DNA of 64,000 bases from Lachnospiraceae bacterium (GCA_022845955.1 AP025576.1:2232001-2296000), one strand, 5' to 3'; counted from the stretch's first letter, positions 1 through 9,442 are shown. A program made the numbers and translations. Notes: generated from the sequence alone by a model not told the origin.

Positions 1-735
1 TGGGTGTTTCTGTCCTCCTTCAAGAAGAACCCGGGCGGGCTTGCGCTGCCTACGGAATGGGTATTTGACGGGTATATCACTATTTTTACAAAGCTGGGCA
101 TACAGACTTATTTTGGAAACAGCATTTTTATTACGGTCCTATCCACGTTTATCAGCGTATTGGTGGTAGCGATGTCCGCCTATGTGTCGGCGCGGATGGA
201 ATTTAAGCTGAAGGGGCTTGTTACCCTGATGTTTACCACCACTCTTTTTATCCCGTCCATTTCCATCAGCTTTCCTATATACAGGCTGCTGGGCGATCTG
301 GGGCTGAAGGATACGAGGGGCGGGCTTATTTTCATCTATTCCGGTCTTGGGATAGCGGTAACCTTTTTCATGATCCGCAGTTATTTCCTTACGATTCCAA
401 GAGAAATGGAGGAAGCCGCCAGGATTGACGGCTGCGGCTACTGCGCTTCCTTCTTCCGGATCATAGTACCGATTGCCAGGCCGGGGCTTTCCACTGCCGC
501 TATCATGGTATTCCTGAATAACTGGAATGAGTTTTATTTCGCCTCCATTCTGCTCAAGAGTAAGGAAAAAATGACGATTCCGGCGCTGCTGGGCCAGTTC
601 ACAACGGCCTATTCCAAGAATCTGAACGGAATGTTTTCCGCTATTATTGTCTCCGTCGTGCCTACCATCCTGATTTTCTGTCTCCTGTCCGAAACCTTTG
701 TCAAATCGCTGACGGCCGGCGCCGTGAAGGGCTGA
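1..735 (+). CDS. Carbohydrate ABC transporter permease, MalG/AraQ type (5' end outside window)
   Basis: Inner-membrane permease subunit of a sugar ABC importer. The reading frame is open from base 1 (first codons W-V-F-L-S-S-F), so the start and the first membrane segment lie upstream; 244 codons are visible. Several hydrophobic membrane spans are present. The cytoplasmic EAA loop, which docks the ATPase, is seen as EEAARIDGCGY followed by P-I-A-R-P-G. The C-terminus ends in the AGAVKG type common in this family. The partner permease and binding protein presumably precede it outside the window. A two-component system follows 95 bases downstream, a usual arrangement for YesMN-controlled sugar transporters. 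The substrate cannot be told. Confidence 0.9.
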   Translation, partial: WVFLSSFKKNPGGLALPTEWVFDGYITIFTKLGIQTYFGNSIFITVLSTFISVLVVAMSAYVSARMEFKLKGLVTLMFTTTLFIPSISISFPIYRLLGDLGLKDTRGGLIFIYSGLGIAVTFFMIRSYFLTIPREMEEAARIDGCGYCASFFRIIVPIARPGLSTAAIMVFLNNWNEFYFASILLKSKEKMTIPALLGQFTTAYSKNLNGMFSAIIVSVVPTILIFCLLSETFVKSLTAGAVKG

Positions 736-830
736 GTGCGCCCGCTGCAAAGTATAGGGCGTGACTTCAGGCTCCCGGAAGGGTATAATGGTTCTGACGG
801 AAGCGGCAGGACATAAAAGGCGGGGAAGCG

Positions 831-2618
831 ATGAGAGGGAAGAAGAGAAAACGGTATTCCATACGTGGGAAAATGATAACGGTAAATATGGGAATCATGC
901 TGGGCGCGCTGCTTCTGTGCGGGGGCATCTTTGTGTTTTCCGTGTTTTTCATCGTCAGTGACTACATACACCATGACATGGATTTTTTCCTGACCACCAC
1001 GGCGGACAGTATGGATTCCGGACTTTCGTATCTGGAACAGGTGATCTATGCGCTTCGGGACTCGGAAACCGTAATGGAGGTTATGGATAAGAGCAGGAAC
1101 GGCAGGCTCACTGGGGAGGAATGCAAAGCGCTGGAAGCCGCTTTTTCCCGTGCGGTGGATATCAGCAGCCCGGATAACCTGGGAAATGTACAGACGCCGT
1201 TGGTGCTTGAAGCCAGCCTGTTCGGCCGGCAGGGTGATTTTGTCAGCACCGGTTATTATGCGATGCCGACCTCGGAAAAAGAAGCGGGGGCGAAGGTGTT
1301 CCGGGAGGTCTGCCTGGCCTATGAGAAGGAGGCGGCAGAGGAAGGCGCCGGATACTCCTACCAGGAAAAGGAGGGCTTTTTGTATCTGGCTTTTCCCTTA
1401 TATAACAGCCTTATGGATAAAACGGGCACCGTCCTTTTCAAGCTGAACAAGGAGGCTCTGGACAAACGGATGGAAGAACTGGCGGAAAGCTATCCCGGCT
1501 CCTTTTGGGTGCTCTGCGACAGGAAGGAAAAGCTTCTGGACGGCGGGAACCAGGAAGCCTTCTGGAATACGGCAGGTACAAAACGGGAAACGTTTGAGGA
1601 GTACCGTTATGAACCTTTCCGTATGGATGTGGGGGGAAAGGATTACCGGGTTTACAGAAAGCTTCTGCCCATGGAATTACAGGTGTTTCTGGGGATCCCG
1701 GAAAACCACGCCATGCGGCTGATGTATTCCTCCGTCCGTATTTACGTGCTGCTTATCGCGGTGGTAACCGGCTGCGGCTGCTTGTTTCTGCTGGTTCTGA
1801 TCTACCGTCTGACCAGGCCCATCGAGGAGATTACGCACAAGCTCCAGGCAGTGCGGGAAGGAGAGTTCGAAACCAAGCTTCCTTCCTATGACAGCCGGGA
1901 ATTCCATGAAATCAGCGAAGTATTTAACGAAATGACAGCTTATGTGAACAATCTGATCAAGGAAGTATACGAAAAGCAGATTTCCATCAAGGAGATGGAA
2001 CTGAAATTCCTGCAGACACAGATGAATCCCCATTTTATGTTTAACGTTCTCAATACCCTGTCCCTGCAGGCCAAAATGGACGGCAATGAAGAACTGTTCC
2101 GCATGATATCCACCTTCAGCAAGCTGATCCAGGCCAAGATATACCGTAGCGGGGAAGAAAAGGTGACGCTGGGGCAGGAGCTTTCCTATGTGGAATATTA
2201 TCTGTATCTGCAAAGCTACCGTTTCGGGGAAAGGCTGTCCTACGAGATTACGGTATCCGAAGATAAGCTGAAGGAGCAGTATATTCCCAAGCTGTGTATC
2301 CAGCTTCTTGTGGAAAATGCGGTGGTGCACGGGCTGGAGCCGAAGGTGGGCAACGGCTTCGTACAAGTGAAGGTTTACCGGCAGGAGGGCTGCATCTGTA
2401 TCGATACCGTGGACGACGGCGTCGGGTTCGGTACGGACGGGGAGGCGGCAAAGGACAATGCCCATAACCATGTGGGTCTGAACAATGTACACCATATGAT
2501 TCAGCTCATGTACGGGGAGGCCTACGGCGTAACCGTCTTTTCTTCTCCCGGCAGGGGATCCACGGTGCGGATCCGGATACCGGAGAATGCAGGAGCTTCA
2601 GGGAAGGCGGAAGAATAA
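831..2618 (+). CDS. YesM-type sensor histidine kinase
   Basis: Membrane histidine kinase of 595 residues. One transmembrane segment lies near residues 16-45 and a second near 301-325. The roughly 250-residue domain between them should be extracellular and sense a ligand. A HAMP linker follows (TRPIEEITHKL), then a His_kinase domain (PF06580 type) with the phospho-accepting His401 in NPHFMFN. A HATPase domain follows, with QLLVENAVVHG as the N box and VDDGVGFG as a G box. It should phosphorylate the response regulator encoded 24 bases downstream. Such pairs normally switch on an adjacent sugar transporter, here the one whose last permease gene ends at 735, and perhaps also the operon starting at 5775. 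The start was chosen for the GGGG-rich ribosome site just upstream. Confidence 0.93.
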   Translation: MRGKKRKRYSIRGKMITVNMGIMLGALLLCGGIFVFSVFFIVSDYIHHDMDFFLTTTADSMDSGLSYLEQVIYALRDSETVMEVMDKSRNGRLTGEECKALEAAFSRAVDISSPDNLGNVQTPLVLEASLFGRQGDFVSTGYYAMPTSEKEAGAKVFREVCLAYEKEAAEEGAGYSYQEKEGFLYLAFPLYNSLMDKTGTVLFKLNKEALDKRMEELAESYPGSFWVLCDRKEKLLDGGNQEAFWNTAGTKRETFEEYRYEPFRMDVGGKDYRVYRKLLPMELQVFLGIPENHAMRLMYSSVRIYVLLIAVVTGCGCLFLLVLIYRLTRPIEEITHKLQAVREGEFETKLPSYDSREFHEISEVFNEMTAYVNNLIKEVYEKQISIKEMELKFLQTQMNPHFMFNVLNTLSLQAKMDGNEELFRMISTFSKLIQAKIYRSGEEKVTLGQELSYVEYYLYLQSYRFGERLSYEITVSEDKLKEQYIPKLCIQLLVENAVVHGLEPKVGNGFVQVKVYRQEGCICIDTVDDGVGFGTDGEAAKDNAHNHVGLNNVHHMIQLMYGEAYGVTVFSSPGRGSTVRIRIPENAGASGKAEE

Positions 2619-2642
2619 AGGTAAGCGGAAAGGGAGAGCGCC

Positions 2643-4202
2643 ATGTACAGGGTAATGCTGGCAGATGACGAACCGATCATGAGAAAAGCACTGCAGACGC
2701 TGATTGACTGGAAGCGTCTGGAATGTGAAGTGGTTTTTGTGGCGTCCAACGGGATGGAGGTATTGGAGCATCTGGAGGAGGAAGCGCCGGATATCCTTGT
2801 GACGGATATCCGTATGCCCGGTGCGGACGGGATTGCGCTTACCCGATATGTGAAGGAGCATGAGCTGCCGGTGCAGGTAATTATTCTGACCGCCTATGCG
2901 GATTTTTCTTACGCCCAGGCGGCTGTGAAATACGGTGCGGCGGATTATGTGACGAAAACTGGAGCGCTGGACGGTCTGGAATCGGCCGTTTCCAGGTGCT
3001 GCAGCCAGCTGGAAAAGGAGAAAAGGGCGGAGGGGAAAGACGGAAGGGAAGAGGCTGTGGAGAATTTCCTGCGGGCCGTCCTGGACGGAAGCCTTTACGA
3101 TGAAGAGGAGCTGGAGCTAAGATACCGGACGCTGCCCCTCCGGCTTGAAAATTACCTGGTGCTTTTATTCCGTTTCCGCCTCAGCCCGGAAACAGACGGC
3201 GATACGCGCAGCCGTATCCATAAAAGCCTGAATGACTTTTTTTCCATAGCATTTGAGGAGCATATGGAAAAAATGCTTTTCGTTCAGAGAGATATGCTGT
3301 GCGTGCTGCTGGTCGGGGTACATGAAGGGTATGAAACCCGTGTGGGTACGAAATGCGGGCAAATCCTTGAGATGATGGATAATTTTCTGCAGCTTTCCGT
3401 GTGCGTGGGAATCAGCGGCATAGGCAGACGGGCGGGGGATTTGAAGCGCCTGTACGAAGAGGCGGCGTCCGCCCTGGACTACCGGTTCCCGGACGGAGCC
3501 GGCAAACTGCATTTTTACAGGGAAGGGGCGGAGCAGGAGGAACGGCGTCTGCCGGAGGAAGAGAAATGGATGGAAGAGATCTGTGTCGCGGTGGAAAAGG
3601 CAGATGCGGAAAATGCCGTCCGGGCATTTCACGGGCTGCTGGAGCGGCAGAAGGCATTTGGCTGTACCGCCGCCGCCATCCGAAGTTCCGGGATGTCCCT
3701 TCAGGAACGGTGCCGGAAGCTGCTGACGGCGGGGGATACGGAGGATCGCAGCAGACAGGGCAGGCCGGGAGGAATCGCTCATCAGATTTACAGCTGTGTC
3801 TATCTGGAGGAGTACAGCCTGCTGATGGAAAGCCTGCTGACGAACGCTGCGCAGGCCATGAAGGGCGCTGCCCAGGGAAGGGAGTCCCTCATAGACGCCT
3901 GTTTAAGGTATATCGACGCCCATTACCCGGAAAGCCTTTCCGTGGCGGATATCGCCGGCAGGATCGGCGTGAATGCCAGCTATTTAAGCCGGATATTCCG
4001 GGAAGAGACTGGGGATACGATAATCCATACCATCCATGAAAAAAAGCTGCGTAAGGCCATGGAATATCTGGCCCATACCGATATGAAAATATATGAAATC
4101 GCAGAGCTTCTTGGGTTTGAAAATGTAACCTATTTTTCGCACTTCTTTAAAAAACACACCGGGCTGGCGCCGAAGGATTATAAGGACTTGAAGCAGGACT
4201 GA
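2643..4202 (+). CDS. YesN-type response regulator with AraC DNA-binding domain
   Basis: Cytoplasmic transcription factor of 519 residues. The N-terminal receiver has acidic residues ADDEP and a phosphorylation site at Asp55 in VTDIRMPG. A long linker region of poorly conserved sequence follows (about residues 130-410). The C-terminus holds two AraC helix-turn-helix units: SVADIAGRIGVNASYLSRIF and YEIAELLGFENVTYFSHFFK, ending in the family motif GLAPKDYK. It is the evident partner of the upstream kinase. Targets are inferred to be neighbouring sugar-transport genes. Clustered TGAACA/TGTTCA half-sites at 5361-5681 are one candidate binding region, but the LacI protein at 17456 is an equally possible user. 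Confidence 0.93.
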   Translation: MYRVMLADDEPIMRKALQTLIDWKRLECEVVFVASNGMEVLEHLEEEAPDILVTDIRMPGADGIALTRYVKEHELPVQVIILTAYADFSYAQAAVKYGAADYVTKTGALDGLESAVSRCCSQLEKEKRAEGKDGREEAVENFLRAVLDGSLYDEEELELRYRTLPLRLENYLVLLFRFRLSPETDGDTRSRIHKSLNDFFSIAFEEHMEKMLFVQRDMLCVLLVGVHEGYETRVGTKCGQILEMMDNFLQLSVCVGISGIGRRAGDLKRLYEEAASALDYRFPDGAGKLHFYREGAEQEERRLPEEEKWMEEICVAVEKADAENAVRAFHGLLERQKAFGCTAAAIRSSGMSLQERCRKLLTAGDTEDRSRQGRPGGIAHQIYSCVYLEEYSLLMESLLTNAAQAMKGAAQGRESLIDACLRYIDAHYPESLSVADIAGRIGVNASYLSRIFREETGDTIIHTIHEKKLRKAMEYLAHTDMKIYEIAELLGFENVTYFSHFFKKHTGLAPKDYKDLKQD

Positions 4203-4228
4203 CAGGGCATTGCACAGTATTTAGAGTC

Positions 4229-5320
4229 TCATAAAACGGGCAGACAGGATGGCGTTATGTCTGGTTTTTCCGTCATGATCCGTCCGTCGGAAAGCAGAAG
4301 GATACGTTTCCCTTCCTCCGTAGAAGGGCAGGATATTTCATAAGTATGGGAAGTGGTTTCCAGCGTATAGTCCAGGGGTCTGAGGCTGCGGTTTTCTTCG
4401 CAGGGGGAAGATTCCCGGAGAATATCCCGCAGGATATCCAGGCTGGTGCACCAGGTGCCGTACGTATCCATATGGATATTCTGGGCGTAATAGAGCTTGC
4501 GCAGTTCCCATTTGCGCCGTTCATCCTCCGGTATCTGGAAGCTTCCGTCCTGTCTGCCTTCCTCCGTAAAAAAGACAAACCCCCACAGTTCCGGATAATG
4601 GATGTTAATGACGCCGGTGGGGGACCAGACCCAGTTGTCCTCCGGCAGCGGATCCCCTTCCGGATCCGTCAGCTTCCGGTAACAGCCATCCGTTTCCGAT
4701 ACCTTCCACTGGACCCTGGAAAAATTCATCCGGTAATATTCGCCGGCTTTGGGAGGCCGTTTATCGGGCAGACATTCCGTTATGGCCGTGAAGGGGATGG
4801 CCACCTCCACGGACCAGCTTTTGTTTAGCGGGGAAGGGGTGTTGATCTCCCCGCAGACGGATACGGCCGAACGCAGGCCATGGATATCATAACCGACTAC
4901 CGCATTTCCCCCGTCCCGGTAGGCGCAGGGGAGGAACAGATCCCATACCGTGTTCAGAACGTTCATTTCAAATTCATAATACTGCCGGGTATCCGAATCC
5001 GGATCGATAAAAATCTCAAAATCATTATCCCGGAAAATCACATCATCCCTCCGGGTGACATTCCCCCATATTTCATTCCCGTCAAGCTGTGCGCCGACAT
5101 ACAGGTTTTCATCATCCCACATGATTTTGGCGCGGGTTACAAAACGGGGAAGAGGCATATGTGCCCCTTCAATATCCGTAAAAGCCTCCGTAAATTCCGC
5201 CTTTTCCCAGAAGGGCTTGTCCAGCCTCCCGTCCGGTTCAAAGGGGAGCACGGCCCGTCTGCACAGGTAGACGGGAGGGTGGAAACCAACCGAAGGAACC
5301 GGGATTCTTATATTGTCCAT
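4229..5320 (-). CDS. Carbohydrate-binding module family 9-like protein
   Basis: Protein of 363 residues with a CBM9/DOMON-like beta-sandwich domain. Typical features are the opening DGRLDKPFWEKAEF, then AKIMWDDENLYVGAQLD, and the stretch DNDFEIFIDPDSDTRQYYEFEMN, which is characteristic of the family. It continues with WSVEVAIPF and the aromatic-rich MNFSRVQW. No signal peptide is visible, so it is probably cytoplasmic or leaves by another route. No catalytic domain is recognisable. It is divergent from the fucosidase operon and convergent with the YesN gene, 26 bases apart. Its role in sugar handling is inferred from domain and context only. Confidence 0.8.
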   Translation of the reverse strand: MDNIRIPVPSVGFHPPVYLCRRAVLPFEPDGRLDKPFWEKAEFTEAFTDIEGAHMPLPRFVTRAKIMWDDENLYVGAQLDGNEIWGNVTRRDDVIFRDNDFEIFIDPDSDTRQYYEFEMNVLNTVWDLFLPCAYRDGGNAVVGYDIHGLRSAVSVCGEINTPSPLNKSWSVEVAIPFTAITECLPDKRPPKAGEYYRMNFSRVQWKVSETDGCYRKLTDPEGDPLPEDNWVWSPTGVINIHYPELWGFVFFTEEGRQDGSFQIPEDERRKWELRKLYYAQNIHMDTYGTWCTSLDILRDILRESSPCEENRSLRPLDYTLETTSHTYEISCPSTEEGKRILLLSDGRIMTEKPDITPSCLPVL

Positions 5321-5774
5321 AACCGACCTCTTTTCTGCACGTAGTCAAAGTAACAGCTTGTGAACGTGCAACACAGAAAAAAATAGTTTTATGCAGCATT
5401 CCGATTATAACATCCGAAGAAAATAGTTGCAATATAAGGTAATAAAATGAACATAAATATAATATTTTTAATGGTAAAAGTGAACAAAAAAATACACTAA
5501 AAAGAAAAGATAGTTTATTTAAAAGAGAAAAAATGGAAAACTATTGGCAGAATTGTTGACAGATGCGGTGTAAAAACATATTATTTTATTAATAAAAATG
5601 CATGACAAACAGGTAATTAAAGCCCACGGTTGTTCATAATGTATAATCGCATTTTGAGGAAAAAATGTTCATTAATGTTCACAAATATTTGGAAAAAGTG
5701 CTGCCGGATGTAAAAAATATAGCGGTATCGCATACTGCAAAGGGCTGCGAAAGTATTTTCAGAAGGGAGAATGT
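5321..5774. other. Divergent intergenic regulatory region, AT-rich
   Basis: This 454-bp gap separates the CBM9-like gene (minus strand) from the transporter/fucosidase operon (plus strand). It is much richer in A+T than its surroundings. It contains the sigma-A promoter at 5556-5584 and a leader of about 180 bases before the first permease. It also contains a cluster of TGAAC(A/G) or TGTTCA hexamers at 5361, 5448, 5481, 5631, 5666 and 5676. No coding sequence is supported in it. Confidence 0.6.
5556..5584 (+). promoter_or_regulatory. Sigma-A promoter of the transporter/fucosidase operon
   Basis: A consensus -35 box TTGACA (5556-5561) is followed after exactly 17 bases by a -10 box TATTAT (5579-5584). 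Transcription would begin near 5591, leaving about 180 untranslated bases before the permease start at 5775. The core boxes are strong, so control by repression (LacI family) would fit, with the TGTTCA motifs downstream of the start as possible operator parts. Confidence 0.75.
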
Positions 5775-6704
5775 ATGAAAACGAAAAAGGTAAGAAAGAA
5801 AGGTTCCACAATGAGGGCGCTGCGAAGGGATATATCCCTCTGGCTGTTTTGTGTGCCGGGCGTCGTACTGACATTTATATTCAGTTACATACCCATGTAC
5901 GGCGTCCAGCTGGCATTCCGCAGATACAATGCCAAAGCGGGGATATGGGGAAGCCCCTGGGTGGGGCTTTATTATTTCCAGCGCTTCTTTGAATCCCCGT
6001 ATTTTGTGTCCACGATTAAGAATACCTTGATACTGAGTCTGTACGGACTGGTGGTATCCTTTCCGATTCCCATTATTCTGGCCCTGCTGCTGAATTCCTT
6101 CCGGCACAAGAGATACCGGAAAATCATCCAGACAGTTACCTATGCGCCGAACTTCATATCTACGGTGGTTATGTGCGGTATGATCATTCTGTTCCTTTCT
6201 CCCTCGGTCGGGGTTATTAATAACGTTGTGCAGTTTTTCGGAGGCGATCCGGTCAATTTCATGGCTAAAAAAGAGTACTGGCGCCATATTTATGTCTGGA
6301 CCGGCATCTGGCAGGGAATGGGCTGGAGCTCCGTCATTTATTTTGCGGCGCTGTCCGGTATCAGCCCGGAGCTGCATGAAGCGGCAAAATGTGACGGCGC
6401 GACCAAATTCCAGCTGATCCGTCATATTGATCTCCCTTCTATCCTGCCCACGGCGACTATCCTGCTGATTATGAACTGCGGAAGCATCCTTTCCATCGGC
6501 TTCGAAAAAGCGTATCTTCTGCAGAACAACCTGAACCTTAATGTTTCGGAAATTATATCCACCTATGTCTATAAAGTGGGTCTGATCAATAATGATATGT
6601 CTTATTCCACGGCGATTGGACTTTTCAACACTCTGGTAAACCTGGTGATGCTGCTGATTGTAAATAAAACCGCAGACAAGCTTTCCGGCAACAGCTTGTG
6701 GTAG
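5775..6704 (+). CDS. LplB-family sugar ABC transporter permease
   Basis: First gene of the operon, 309 residues. It is an integral membrane subunit with about six hydrophobic spans, the first being LWLFCVPGVVLTFIFSYIPM. The family-typical stretch GVQLAFRRYNAKAGIWGSPWVG follows it. The EAA loop reads ELHEAAKCDGATKFQLIRHIDLP. The start at 5775 follows the ribosome site AGAAGGGA at suitable distance; an earlier ATG at 5771 is out of frame. It pairs with the next permease and the lipoprotein at 7710. No ATPase gene is present, so a shared MsmX-type ATPase elsewhere is expected, as in other LplABC-type systems. Confidence 0.93.
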   Translation: MKTKKVRKKGSTMRALRRDISLWLFCVPGVVLTFIFSYIPMYGVQLAFRRYNAKAGIWGSPWVGLYYFQRFFESPYFVSTIKNTLILSLYGLVVSFPIPIILALLLNSFRHKRYRKIIQTVTYAPNFISTVVMCGMIILFLSPSVGVINNVVQFFGGDPVNFMAKKEYWRHIYVWTGIWQGMGWSSVIYFAALSGISPELHEAAKCDGATKFQLIRHIDLPSILPTATILLIMNCGSILSIGFEKAYLLQNNLNLNVSEIISTYVYKVGLINNDMSYSTAIGLFNTLVNLVMLLIVNKTADKLSGNSLW

Positions 6705-6714
6705 GAGGATGACG

Positions 6715-7647
6715 ATGAATTTGACAAACAATAAAAACGGTACAAAGAAAAAAATGAAACGCTGCCGGGAGGACGTGATCTTCGATGCGGTCGTATTTAT
6801 CCTGCTGACGGTAATCCTGCTCGTGGTGGCATATCCCCTGTATTGGGTTATCATTTCCTCTATCAGTGATCCTGACGCCGTATCCGGGGGGAAGGTGCTG
6901 TACAAGCCTATCGGGTTCACGCTCAAGGGCTACGCGGAGGTATTTAAAAACAGTGCCGTTATGAAGGGCTTTCTGAATTCCCTCATATATACGGTATGCG
7001 GCGTATGCATTAACCTGATCGTCACCCTGCCCACGGCCTATGCGCTTTCCCGGGACCGGTTCGGGGGAAAGAAAGCCGTCACGCTCTTTTATATGGTTAC
7101 GATGTTTTTCGGCGGAGGGCTGATTCCTACCTATCTGGTTATCCGTAACCTGCATATGCTCAACACGATGTGGGCGCTGATCCTTCCGGGCTGCCTGAGC
7201 GTTTACAACATGATCGTTGCCAGAACCTTTTTTAAGTCCAATATATCGGAGGAGCTGTACGAAGCGGCGGAGATTGACGGATGTACGCAGGGGCAGTTTT
7301 TCTTCCGGATCGCACTTCCGCTGTCCGCGGCGATCACGGCTATCCTGGTGCTGTATTACGGGGTTGGGCACTGGAACTCTTATTTTTCCGCCCTGGTGTA
7401 CATATCCGATTCGGAAAAATATCCGCTGCAGCTGGTGCTGCGCAATATCCTGATCACCAATGAAACGGCGCTGTCCCAGACAGCCACCACGGAAGCCGCC
7501 AGAGCGGCGCTCCGGGAAAAACAGCAGCTGATCGATGTGATGAAATATTCACTGATCATCATCAGCAGTATTCCGGTCCTGCTCCTTTACCCGTTTATCC
7601 AGAAGCATTTTGTAAAGGGCGTCATGATCGGTTCCCTGAAGGGGTAA
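6715..7647 (+). CDS. YtcP/LplC-family sugar ABC transporter permease
   Basis: Second permease, 310 residues. A membrane span near residues 24-46 is followed by the family motif YWVIISSISDPDAVSGGKV. The EAA loop reads ELYEAAEIDGCTQGQFFFRIALP. The chain ends in HFVKGVMIGSLKG, typical of YtcP-like proteins. The ATG at 6709 touches the AGGAGG site, so the in-frame ATG at 6715, six bases further on, is the likelier start. It follows the first permease by ten bases and precedes the binding protein, forming one importer. Confidence 0.93.
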   Translation: MNLTNNKNGTKKKMKRCREDVIFDAVVFILLTVILLVVAYPLYWVIISSISDPDAVSGGKVLYKPIGFTLKGYAEVFKNSAVMKGFLNSLIYTVCGVCINLIVTLPTAYALSRDRFGGKKAVTLFYMVTMFFGGGLIPTYLVIRNLHMLNTMWALILPGCLSVYNMIVARTFFKSNISEELYEAAEIDGCTQGQFFFRIALPLSAAITAILVLYYGVGHWNSYFSALVYISDSEKYPLQLVLRNILITNETALSQTATTEAARAALREKQQLIDVMKYSLIIISSIPVLLLYPFIQKHFVKGVMIGSLKG

Positions 7648-7659
7648 TCGGAAAAAGAG

Positions 7660-7686
7660 TATTTACCGGTGCTGTGCCGATAAATA
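7660..7686 (+). other. Stem-loop before the binding-protein gene
   Basis: The arms TATTTACCGG (7660-7669) and CCGATAAATA (7677-7686) pair with one mismatch around a 7-base loop. They lie between the second permease stop and the ribosome site of the lipoprotein gene. No U-run follows, so a terminator is unlikely. A role in mRNA processing or stability is inferred. Confidence 0.5.
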
Positions 7687-7709
7687 TAGAAAAAACAGGA
7701 GGAAAGAGG

Positions 7710-9344
7710 ATGAAAAAGAAAACGGTTGCACTGCTGCTTGCAGCGGCGATGTGTGCGGGTTCCCTGGCGGGCTGCGGCGGCAGCGATACCACAGGGGCGG
7801 AAGCGGTTGCCCCGGACGGGGGAAGTGTACAAAGCGCAGAGGTGGATGAAAGCGGAAAAGTAAACGGGGTGCTGTACAAGGAAGGCCTGCCCCTTGTAGA
7901 CGAAGGGACCTACAGCTTTTCCATATTCTGCGATGATTCCAGCGAAAGCGGGGAATTTTATATGCTGGATGAGTTTAAGAAGCAGACGAACGTCGATGTG
8001 GAAATGCGTATTTTCCCGTATGAAACGGCGACGGAACGGCTGAACCTGGACTTGAATTCCGGGGATTACGCGGATGTGATAGGCGGCTGGACGCTGAATG
8101 ACAGCATGATCCTGACCTACGGTGTAAACCAGGGCGTATTCGTTCCGCTGGAGGACTATTTTGCCGAGTACTGTCCTAAGATTACGGAGATACTGGATCT
8201 TCCCGGCGTGCGGGAGGAAATGACGGCTCCTGACGGGCATATTTATACCATTCCTTATGTATGTGACGACACAACGGTGGGCTATGCGCCGTATATCAAC
8301 AGCAGATGGCTTGAAAACGTGGGGATGGATATGCCTGAAACCACAGAGGAATTCGAGGCGGTGCTGAAAGCCTTCAAGGAACAGGATGCCAACGGAAACG
8401 GGGATCCGAATGATGAGATCCCGTTTTCCACAGACCCGAATAATAAACATATCGAAGCTATGGCAGGCTGGTTCGGTCTTCCCATGAATAAATACGGCGA
8501 AGGGATTGTAAACTCCGAAGTGGTATACGCCGGTGCCAGCAGTACCTACCGGGAGCTGTTAAGCTGGCTCAACAGCATGTATGAACAGGGGCTTATCGAT
8601 CTGGAAATTTTCACACAGGACAGCGCCACCTGGGAAGGAAAAGGAAACCGGGATCTGTACGGCGTATCCATTGCCTACGGAAGCAGCGAGTTTTCCGGGA
8701 TCCAGGCGACGACGGAAAAAGGGGAGTTTGATGTCCTGCCCGTGCTGAATACCGACAAGGGCGGAAGCTGGATGAGAGACACCAACGGCTTTTCCGTATA
8801 CCGGACCCAGGCCGTAATCACCGATAATGCCAAGAATCCCGAGGTAATCTGCCGCTGGTTCGACAATGCGTTCGAACTGGAAAACGGCATCGGCTGCAAC
8901 CGCGGCCCTGTGGGAACCGTCGTATATAAAGAAGAGGACGGCTACCATGCCATCGATACCAAGACGCTCAGCGAGGAAGAACAGGAAAAACTGAGCTGGG
9001 GCAACCTGTGGCCGCAGTCCCTTCCCAAATATATGCCCTCCGGCTTCAAATACATCGAAGCAAACCCGCTGTATGATGAAAAGAAGGCGCTGGAAGAAGC
9101 CTACGAGCCGTACCTGACCAAAGAAACCGTTCCTTCCTTCTGGATCCCCCTCGACAAAATCGACCGGTATTCGGATATTGCCACCGCAATCAACGATTAT
9201 TTCAACCAGCAGCAGGCCATGTTTGTATCCGGCGAGCTGGACATTGACGATGATACACAGTGGCAGAATTACATTGACGGCCTTTATGCACTTGGCCTGG
9301 AGGACTGGATGGAGGTCCGCGGGGTTGAAAAGGTAGCGGAATAA
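7710..9344 (+). CDS. Extracellular sugar-binding lipoprotein (LplA-like solute-binding protein)
   Basis: Substrate-binding component of the importer, 544 residues and anchored outside the membrane. The signal peptide is MKKKTVALLLAAAMCAG and the lipobox is SLAGC, with Cys22 the lipidated residue. The stretch PYVCDDTTVGYAPYINSRWLENVGMDMPETTEEFEAVLKAF (split here by family comparison) is the usual hinge/ligand region of large family 1 binding proteins. A calcium-loop-like DANGNGDPNDEIPF is present. The start at 7710 was chosen over the upstream in-frame ATG at 7674 because it begins the signal peptide and follows AGGAGG. Stem-loops flank the gene on both sides. The substrate is inferred from the enzymes downstream to be a fucosylated oligosaccharide or glycopeptide. 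Confidence 0.92.
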   Translation: MKKKTVALLLAAAMCAGSLAGCGGSDTTGAEAVAPDGGSVQSAEVDESGKVNGVLYKEGLPLVDEGTYSFSIFCDDSSESGEFYMLDEFKKQTNVDVEMRIFPYETATERLNLDLNSGDYADVIGGWTLNDSMILTYGVNQGVFVPLEDYFAEYCPKITEILDLPGVREEMTAPDGHIYTIPYVCDDTTVGYAPYINSRWLENVGMDMPETTEEFEAVLKAFKEQDANGNGDPNDEIPFSTDPNNKHIEAMAGWFGLPMNKYGEGIVNSEVVYAGASSTYRELLSWLNSMYEQGLIDLEIFTQDSATWEGKGNRDLYGVSIAYGSSEFSGIQATTEKGEFDVLPVLNTDKGGSWMRDTNGFSVYRTQAVITDNAKNPEVICRWFDNAFELENGIGCNRGPVGTVVYKEEDGYHAIDTKTLSEEEQEKLSWGNLWPQSLPKYMPSGFKYIEANPLYDEKKALEEAYEPYLTKETVPSFWIPLDKIDRYSDIATAINDYFNQQQAMFVSGELDIDDDTQWQNYIDGLYALGLEDWMEVRGVEKVAE

Positions 9345-9370
9345 AGGAGAGCCTGCAAAGGCGGCAGGGA

Positions 9371-9410
9371 GAAAAGGCATATTACCGTAAAAAAGTAATA
9401 TGTCCTTTTC
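9371..9410 (+). other. Strong stem-loop after the binding-protein gene
   Basis: The arms GAAAAGGCATATTAC (9371-9385) and GTAATATGTCCTTTTC (9395-9410) pair over 15 positions with one bulged base. They sit between the lipoprotein stop and the first fucosidase. It could stabilise the upstream mRNA or act as a partial terminator, giving more binding protein than enzyme. There is only a short T-run, within the right arm. Confidence 0.6.
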
Positions 9411-9442
9411 CGGTCAGCGGGAAAAAACGGAGGAAACAGAAT

